Positions 7,214 through 11,567 of a DNA stretch of 11,567 nt are shown one piece after another. How positions within the stretch are numbered: position 1 is the first letter of the stretch; each line of letters starts with the position of its first letter. The notes under the pieces were generated by a model. That model ran no database searches. It was not told where the DNA came from and saw nothing but the letters and a program-made list of their open reading frames with translations. This DNA comes from CAMDWQ01 sp964543965 (lineage in GTDB: Bacteria; Omnitrophota; Gorgyraeia; 2-02-FULL-51-18). The stretch covers positions 1 to 11,567 of the forward strand of contig CAZJAX010000061.1 of NCBI GenBank assembly GCA_964543965.1, in the 5' to 3' direction. The position numbers and the translations under genes were made by a program.

Positions 7214-7600
7214 GTGAAGAACGCCATCGGCATAGACATCGTCGAGATCAAGCGCCTGGAGCGCACAAGCAAAAAGTGGGGCAAGGCATTCCTAAAAAAA
7301 GTCTACACGCATCGCGAGCTGGCTTATTCGAAATCAAAGCGCTATCCGGCGCAGCATCTGGCGGCGCGCTTTGCAGCGAAAGAGGCGATGTTCAAGGCCC
7401 TCAGTGAGGTCACGCGCGAATTCGTAGGCTGGAAAGGCATCGAGATACTCAATGACGGTTATGGGAAGCCCGTCGTTCACTGGCATGGAACCGCCGACAA
7501 GATCCGCAAGAAAAAAAATATCAAGAATGCGCTCGTGAGCCTTTCCCATACCGAGAATTATGCGGTTGCGACGGCGATGCTCGTCTTTAAAAAAACCTGA
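7214..7600 (+). CDS. acpS: Holo-[acyl-carrier-protein] synthase
   Basis: AcpS transfers 4'-phosphopantetheine from CoA to acyl carrier protein, activating it for fatty acid synthesis. The 128-aa length is typical. GIDIVEI (6-12) carries the metal-binding Asp8, and RFAAKEAMFKAL (52-63) carries the second metal ligand Glu57. GWKGIEI...GYGKP (72-86) and VSLSHTENYAVA (108-119) complete the family pattern. The start is GTG 7214, 3 nt after the pdxJ stop and in the same frame; no good ribosome-binding site is seen, so translational coupling is likely. The pdxJ-acpS pairing is common in bacteria. This is the last gene of the operon; no U-tailed terminator follows it, only a weak hairpin at about 7600-7618. 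Confidence 0.96.
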   Translation: MKNAIGIDIVEIKRLERTSKKWGKAFLKKVYTHRELAYSKSKRYPAQHLAARFAAKEAMFKALSEVTREFVGWKGIEILNDGYGKPVVHWHGTADKIRKKKNIKNALVSLSHTENYAVATAMLVFKKT

Positions 7601-7625
7601 CTTCCGGCCTTCGGTAGTATAAAAT
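7597..7625 (+). promoter_or_regulatory. Possible promoter of the tRNA pair
   Basis: CTGACT (7597-7602, 4 of 6 to the -35 consensus) is 17 bp from TAAAAT (7620-7625), and an overlapping TATAAA lies at 7618-7623. The -10 area sits in a small palindrome, AGTAT-AAA-ATACT (7616-7628). It is about 40 bp ahead of tRNA-Thr. The match is modest, and read-through from acpS is also possible. Confidence 0.35.
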
Positions 7626-7665
7626 ACTGCCTGCTGTGATTTTGTCCGGCTTCGTCCCTCTCTTC

Positions 7666-7738
7666 GCTGGAGTAGCTCAGCTGGTAGAGCAGCTGATTTG
7701 TAATCAGCAGGTCGTCGGTTCAATCCCGACCTCCAGCT
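7666..7738 (+). tRNA. tRNA-Thr (anticodon TGT)
   Basis: All four arms fold. The acceptor GCTGGAG pairs with CTCCAGC and the D stem GCTC with GAGC. The anticodon stem GCTGA/TCAGC holds loop TTTGTAA with anticodon TGT. A 5-nt variable loop is followed by the T stem GTCGG/CCGAC. The discriminator is T and the 3' CCA is not encoded (TCG follows). Length is 73 nt. It reads ACA codons, and other Thr codons by wobble. Confidence 0.96.
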
Positions 7739-7754
7739 CGAGTTCGTAGAATTA

Positions 7755-7836
7755 GGGCAGGTACCAAAGTGGCCAACTGGGGCAGACTGTAAATCTGCTG
7801 GCTTTGCCTTCGGTGGTTCGAATCCACCCCTGCCCA
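7755..7836 (+). tRNA. tRNA-Tyr (anticodon GTA)
   Basis: The acceptor GGGCAGG pairs with CCTGCCC. The D stem is CCA/TGG. The anticodon stem GCAGA/TCTGC holds CTGTAAA with anticodon GTA. A long variable arm, expected of class II tRNA-Tyr, is followed by the T stem GGTGG/CCACC with loop TTCGAAT. The discriminator is A (7836) and CCA is not encoded. It starts 16 nt after tRNA-Thr, so the two are probably co-transcribed. Confidence 0.96.
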
Positions 7837-7939
7837 TTTTTTCGAAAATCAGGCGTCTCTGCGTTGTTGTTGCTCCTCAACGCCGCTTCCCCCGCGACTC
7901 GTCTTCACGCCTAGCGCGCAGGCCTGATTATCGAAAAAA
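7837..7939 (+). repeat. Inverted-repeat element abutting tRNA-Tyr
   Basis: The left arm TTTTTTCGAAAATCAGGC (7837-7854) is complementary to the right arm GCCTGATTATCGAAAAAA (7922-7939) at 17 of 18 positions, enclosing 67 nt. It begins at the first base after the tRNA discriminator. Inside are a hairpin GCGTTG/CAACGC (7861-7866 with 7878-7883) and a competing pair AGGCGT/ACGCCT (7851-7856 with 7907-7912). It is not a standard terminator, because the T run is on the 5' side and the A run on the 3' side of the stem on either strand. It could be a dispersed MITE or REP-like repeat or a structured RNA; one copy in the window cannot decide. Confidence 0.7.
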
Positions 7940-8073
7940 CATGCATCTTCATCTGCCGTCTTCGGCGGTCAGAGCTGCGCTCCGCCGGAGCCATCTGATT
8001 CACCATTCCCAACGTACTAGAAATGAGCAGATCTACGTCTGGTTAATAATCTAAATTGTAAGTGTCTGTTTTT
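7940..8073. other. Intergenic region with small hairpins, no convincing gene
   Basis: This stretch contains GCCG-TCTT-CGGC (7955-7966). It also has a compound hairpin in which TCAGA/TCTGA (7969-7973 with 7994-7998) encloses GCTCC-GCC-GGAGC (7979-7991). CATCTG occurs on both sides (7950-7955 and 7992-7997). From about 8030 it becomes AT-rich toward the downstream promoter. One short ORF of 37 codons (7941-8054) has no ribosome site and low-complexity content, so I do not call it. The hairpins may belong to the same element as the inverted repeat just upstream. Confidence 0.4.
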
Positions 8074-8101
8074 TTGAAATCACATGTCTATAACGTATAC
8101 T
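8074..8101 (+). promoter_or_regulatory. Sigma70-type promoter of the long secreted-protein gene
   Basis: TTGAAA (8074-8079, 5 of 6) is 16 bp from TATACT (8096-8101, 5 of 6), within an AT-rich stretch. Transcription would start near 8108, about 39 nt ahead of the ATG at 8147. A strong ribosome-binding site, AAGGAAG (8133-8139), lies 7 nt before that ATG. Confidence 0.6.
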
Positions 8102-8146
8102 TTTACTTAGTGCATTATCCTCCGGGCGGTATAAGGAAGTATAAAA

Positions 8147-11100
8147 ATGTTTAAAAAAGAAAACCTTAAATTCAGGCTCATCGCATTGTTTTTGAGCTTT
8201 TCTTTTTTGCTGTCCGATCTGGCTTATGCGGCGCCGGAGATCGTCCGAAATTTCGGGGATTCACTGCGCCCCATCGATGTCGCCGCCGCCGACCTTTCGC
8301 GTTTTGAAGCTCCTCTGGATTTTTCAAATCTGCAGGAATATCATCAAGGCGACCGTGATAAACCGCTCATCATCCACATCCAGGACGCGCACAGCAATTA
8401 TTCGGGACAGCAGAATCTCGCGGATACGCTGAATTATCTGATCGAGAAATATTCTGTTTCGACGGTGCTTGTCGAAGGCAGCGCGATCGATGCCACGCTG
8501 ACGCCGCTTCGCCGCATCCTCCCCTCAGAAGAAGGGCGCCGGACAGCCAAGTCCCTTCTAATGGAAGGGCAGATCGCCGGTGAAGAATATCTGAATCTCA
8601 CATCCTCCCACGACCTGCGCATCCTGGGCGTCGAAGATGAAGAGCTTTATTTCCGCAGCCTGCGGGCGTATGCGGAGCTTGCCGACCGCCGTGAATCAAC
8701 CTTCCGCTATCTGCATAAAATTCGGGCAGCCATCGAGAAGCTCAAAAGCCGCCATTATCCTGCGGAGCTTCTGGATTATGAGCGCTCTGCCGGCGAAAGC
8801 AGGGATGCTGAGAAGATCAAGAAGCTTCTGCGGCTTTGCGCATCGGTCGGCGCTGATCTGAGGAGCTGCCCCAATCTCCTGAAGATCAGGGCCTTGTATG
8901 AGCGCGAAGCGAGCATCGACTTTACGCGAGCCAATCTGGAGCAGGCGCATCTCATCGAGGAGATACAGAAGCGGGGATCCGGTGAAGATTTTGAGCGGCA
9001 GCTTCAGAAGATGAGCCAGGCGAGAGGGACAAAAGCCTCTCAGTTTTCCCACTTTCAAAATGTTTTAAATACGGCTCTGCAAAAGAATATATCTCTTTCG
9101 GGCTATTCCAATCTGCAGCGGTACGGTGACTATCTCAAAGAGTATTCGAGCCTTGAGATCGACAGGCTGCTGGAGGAAATTCAAAAGGCGGAAGATCACG
9201 CCTATCGTTCGATTCTTGTTGAAAAGGATCCCAAGCTTATCCGTTCTATCGACCGGTATCTTGCGCTCTTGGAAACTGCTTGCCAAATCCGGATGACCTC
9301 GGAAGAGTTCAAAATCTTTCAGGCAAACGAACCGGATTTTGCGACCGTCAGCTTTCTGGCGTTTATCAACCGCAAGCTTGCCGATAACGGATATTTTGGG
9401 GATCTGATCCCGCTCGCGGATGTGCTGGAGGAAAGCCGAAAGTCTCTGACCGCATTCTATGACTCGGTCAGTCAGCGCGATGAGGCTTTTCTGTGGAATG
9501 CCAAGCGGCTTTTGGAGGGCGGCCGCCAGAAGGCCGTCGTGCTGATCTCGGGCGGCTACCACACGCGGCACCTAAAGCAGCTTTTCCGGCGCGACGGGTA
9601 CGGTTATGTGGTGCTCACGCCGATCGTGACTCAGGAGACCGATCAGAAAAAATACGAAGAGCTTCTTCTTTCTCCGATCCGTAAAGGCGTCCGGACGGTC
9701 GAAGTGACGCCGGACCGAAAAGCGGATGCGCCTCTCTCGGCGCTTAGCGGAATAAGGGCCGGAAAGAGAAGGGACGGGATCAAATTTCTCGGGCTGGCCT
9801 CGAGAATCAAAAGCGAGGGCCGCGCAGGCGTAGCGGCTTCGCGTCTTTCAGCTTTGGCGGACCCGGCGAAAATTGCGGCTGTGCTAGACGGCATCCGGAG
9901 CAAAAGCAGCAATCCGCCGTTTCCCGGCGCCGCGGCGCGGCCGGCGCCGATCGAGGGCGGACGTCTGGCTCTGGCGGACAAGCTTGCGTCCTTCGGCATC
10001 AAGGCGTCGGGCGGAATCCTCGACTTTTCGGGCGTGCCTCCGGACGCGGTTTGGGTCATGGATCGTATCCGCGATAAGGAGACCGGCTCCATCATCACGG
10101 ATCCGGCGGCGATGCCGGCGGCGGATTTTAAGATCGGAGCCGATGACATGATTCTGCTTTCCAACGAGGGGCTTAATTCCCGCGGAGTGTTTCTGGGGCT
10201 GGCGACGGTCGACGGCGCGGAAGTTCCTGCGATTTATAAAGCGCTGGCGCCGGGCAGCGGCTACGATGAAGAATTTGTCCTGGCGCAGATTCACGGAAAG
10301 CTAGGCGTGGCGCCGCGTTTTTACGGAGTTGTCAGAAACGATCAAGGAGATATCACCGGTTATGCGATGCAGCTGTGCATCGGCGAAACAATTTCTACTT
10401 TTTCGGGAGATCCCGATTCTGAGCACTACGCCGATTTCGTGAGGATGACGGAGCGCCTGGTTTCGGCGGGCATCATGCTCGGCACGGGATTCGTCAAGAC
10501 CCGCGCCGGGGGAATGGTCAAGATCGACTCCGGCAATTCGCGGATCGTTTTCAGGGAGATGTACGACGAATACATTAGGAGCATGAATACGCCTCAGGGC
10601 TCGCGTCTGGCGCAGGACACGCAGACCGCCTTCGATGCGAGGCTCGAACAGGTAAGAGCTCTTTTGGAAAAACGCGATGATGTGATCGGCGCCATGCTTC
10701 CGGTTTCGGGCAGCGCGGACGAAAGGCTTAAGATATTCCGCGACCGGCTCGCGTCCCATGAGATCAGCGACGGATCGAGGACCGTCGACTTGAACAAGAT
10801 GCTCAAGGATCTGGTCGCGCTCGGACGCTCGGACGGATTCAGTAATCCCGATATTTCCTTGGGGGATAGAAATCCCGCCGTTGTCGCGCTAGATGCGCTT
10901 CTGGCGCAGCTGCAAGGCGGCCGAACGCTTGACGAGGAGGGGATCCGCCGCTCTGCCAGGATGGCCCTTGATTACTATCTGCTTCAGCCTTTGATCTACC
11001 TTTCGCTGCGCTTGTGGGTGAAAGACGAGGCCGGAATGACCCAGCCCGACGCCAACTTCGACGCTTTGCAATCGCTGCTGAGCGGCCTTCCGGTGAGCGG

Positions 11101-11567
11101 TACCGAAGAGCTTTTATCGCTGGCCACATCCAACTTTGCCCCGGAGCCGTCCTACGTCGAGCTATCCAAAAAAATTGCGCTTCTGAACGATGCCCACCGC
11201 ACGCCTTTGGCGCTTTTGAGCGTCCGGACCCTCTCCGCGCATCTGCGCTTTCAGCTGACTGAGGAACGGCCTGAAGGGCTCACGCGTACGATGCGCTTGG
11301 CGATCCAGTTCGGAAATAAACTGGATTATTTTCTTTTATTTGAAAACCTCGCTTATCTGCTTGAGCGGTACGACCGGCTGGGGGCTGGAAACGTGGGCGT
11401 GGAAAAGAACCGTATCGTCGAGGCGATCCTTCTCGGCATCGCTGCCGAACCTAAGCTGTACGCCAAGGCGGCTTCCAGCGCTCCCAGTTTTCTGGCAGCT
11501 TTCGATATGCAGACGCTCTTTGAGCGCTACCAGGCTCTGCTCGGCAAGCACCGCAAAAACCTCGCTT
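8147..11567 (+). CDS. Very long secreted multidomain protein, function unknown (5' part)
   Basis: The frame is open without a stop from ATG 8147 to the window end, giving at least 1140 residues. AAGGAAG at 8133-8139 fixes the start. A Sec signal peptide is clear: basic start, hydrophobic core about 11-22, and AYA cleavage after residue 28. Residues about 72-500 form an alpha/beta domain with IIHIQDAHSNY (75-85), LVEGS (108-112), LGVEDEE (160-166) and LISGGYHT (466-473). The spaced His and acidic residues recall TraB/TIKI and EreA/ChaN-like proteins, with a large helical insert at about 170-450. A basic, Ala/Gly-rich linker follows (about 520-610). Residues about 660-800 resemble a protein-kinase fold: IYK (Lys698), an acidic helix (707-709), hinge GYAMQLCIGE, and KIDSGN (Asp794) in place of DFG, but no HRD motif. 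The rest is helical and unrecognised. Secretion is firm, the domain names are inference, and the C-terminus is unseen. Confidence 0.9.
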   Translation, partial: MFKKENLKFRLIALFLSFSFLLSDLAYAAPEIVRNFGDSLRPIDVAAADLSRFEAPLDFSNLQEYHQGDRDKPLIIHIQDAHSNYSGQQNLADTLNYLIEKYSVSTVLVEGSAIDATLTPLRRILPSEEGRRTAKSLLMEGQIAGEEYLNLTSSHDLRILGVEDEELYFRSLRAYAELADRRESTFRYLHKIRAAIEKLKSRHYPAELLDYERSAGESRDAEKIKKLLRLCASVGADLRSCPNLLKIRALYEREASIDFTRANLEQAHLIEEIQKRGSGEDFERQLQKMSQARGTKASQFSHFQNVLNTALQKNISLSGYSNLQRYGDYLKEYSSLEIDRLLEEIQKAEDHAYRSILVEKDPKLIRSIDRYLALLETACQIRMTSEEFKIFQANEPDFATVSFLAFINRKLADNGYFGDLIPLADVLEESRKSLTAFYDSVSQRDEAFLWNAKRLLEGGRQKAVVLISGGYHTRHLKQLFRRDGYGYVVLTPIVTQETDQKKYEELLLSPIRKGVRTVEVTPDRKADAPLSALSGIRAGKRRDGIKFLGLASRIKSEGRAGVAASRLSALADPAKIAAVLDGIRSKSSNPPFPGAAARPAPIEGGRLALADKLASFGIKASGGILDFSGVPPDAVWVMDRIRDKETGSIITDPAAMPAADFKIGADDMILLSNEGLNSRGVFLGLATVDGAEVPAIYKALAPGSGYDEEFVLAQIHGKLGVAPRFYGVVRNDQGDITGYAMQLCIGETISTFSGDPDSEHYADFVRMTERLVSAGIMLGTGFVKTRAGGMVKIDSGNSRIVFREMYDEYIRSMNTPQGSRLAQDTQTAFDARLEQVRALLEKRDDVIGAMLPVSGSADERLKIFRDRLASHEISDGSRTVDLNKMLKDLVALGRSDGFSNPDISLGDRNPAVVALDALLAQLQGGRTLDEEGIRRSARMALDYYLLQPLIYLSLRLWVKDEAGMTQPDANFDALQSLLSGLPVSGTEELLSLATSNFAPEPSYVELSKKIALLNDAHRTPLALLSVRTLSAHLRFQLTEERPEGLTRTMRLAIQFGNKLDYFLLFENLAYLLERYDRLGAGNVGVEKNRIVEAILLGIAAEPKLYAKAASSAPSFLAAFDMQTLFERYQALLGKHRKNLA

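Noticed and set aside
7334..7837. A 167-codon minus-strand ORF across acpS and both tRNAs, beginning MGRGGFEPP
   Set aside because: This is the classic false protein made by translating tRNA genes backwards; its N-terminal half is the antisense of tRNA-Tyr and tRNA-Thr and the rest is antisense to acpS.
7837..7939. Intrinsic terminator for the tRNA pair
   Set aside because: The stem encloses 67 nt and the T run is on the 5' arm, so a nascent RNA would not end in a hairpin followed by U residues on either strand.
7941..8054. A 37-codon ORF after the inverted repeat
   Set aside because: No ribosome-binding site is visible, its codons coincide with hairpin arms, and the peptide is basic and low in complexity.
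9065..9571. A 168-codon minus-strand ORF inside the long secreted-protein gene
   Set aside because: It is antisense to the hydrolase-like domain and has no recognisable motif or ribosome site; similar antisense frames at 9643-10164 and 10301-10759 were dropped for the same reason.

Overview
The window looks like a chromosomal segment of a Gram-negative-type bacterium with about 55-60% GC by eye. My best guess is the candidate phylum Omnitrophota (Omnitrophica) or a close relative. Two things suggest this: an outer-membrane barrel resembling the alginate-export type porins of that group, and a very long secreted protein of unusual architecture. This placement rests on recall of protein style, not on a search.

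Layout. (1) 1-1073 is the 3' end of a beta-barrel outer-membrane protein gene. It is closed by a strong terminator that faces a second, oppositely oriented terminator. (2) 1208-2317 (minus) encodes a myo-inositol-1-phosphate synthase of the actinobacterial/archaeal type. (3) 2318-2440 is a compact divergent promoter region whose two -35 boxes share one base pair. (4) 2441-7600 (plus) is a tightly packed housekeeping operon: ftsH, folP, cdaA, a cdaR-like YbbR gene, pdxJ and acpS. Gaps are 15 nt or less, and two junctions are 4-nt start/stop overlaps. ftsH is split by a -1 frameshift at a short C run near 3700-3703, probably one lost base. (5) 7666-7836 holds tRNA-Thr(TGT) and tRNA-Tyr(GTA). (6) 7837-8146 has no convincing gene but is structured: an 18-bp near-perfect inverted repeat begins at the base after tRNA-Tyr, further hairpins follow, and then comes a promoter. 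(7) 8147 to the window end is one uninterrupted reading frame of at least 1140 codons that does not stop inside the window. It encodes a secreted multidomain protein.

How the genes work together. The operon combines membrane proteolysis (FtsH), folate synthesis (FolP), cyclic-di-AMP synthesis and its membrane regulator (CdaA/CdaR), vitamin B6 synthesis (PdxJ) and acyl-carrier-protein activation (AcpS). This is a common bacterial core neighbourhood, but glmM, which often follows cdaR, is absent. Inositol synthesis has its own promoter and terminator.

The least explained and most interesting part is the long secreted protein. Its N-terminal domain has His/Glu motifs reminiscent of the TraB/TIKI/EreA/ChaN-like hydrolases. 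A later segment is laid out like a protein-kinase fold but lacks the HRD catalytic motif. The remainder is helical and unrecognised.
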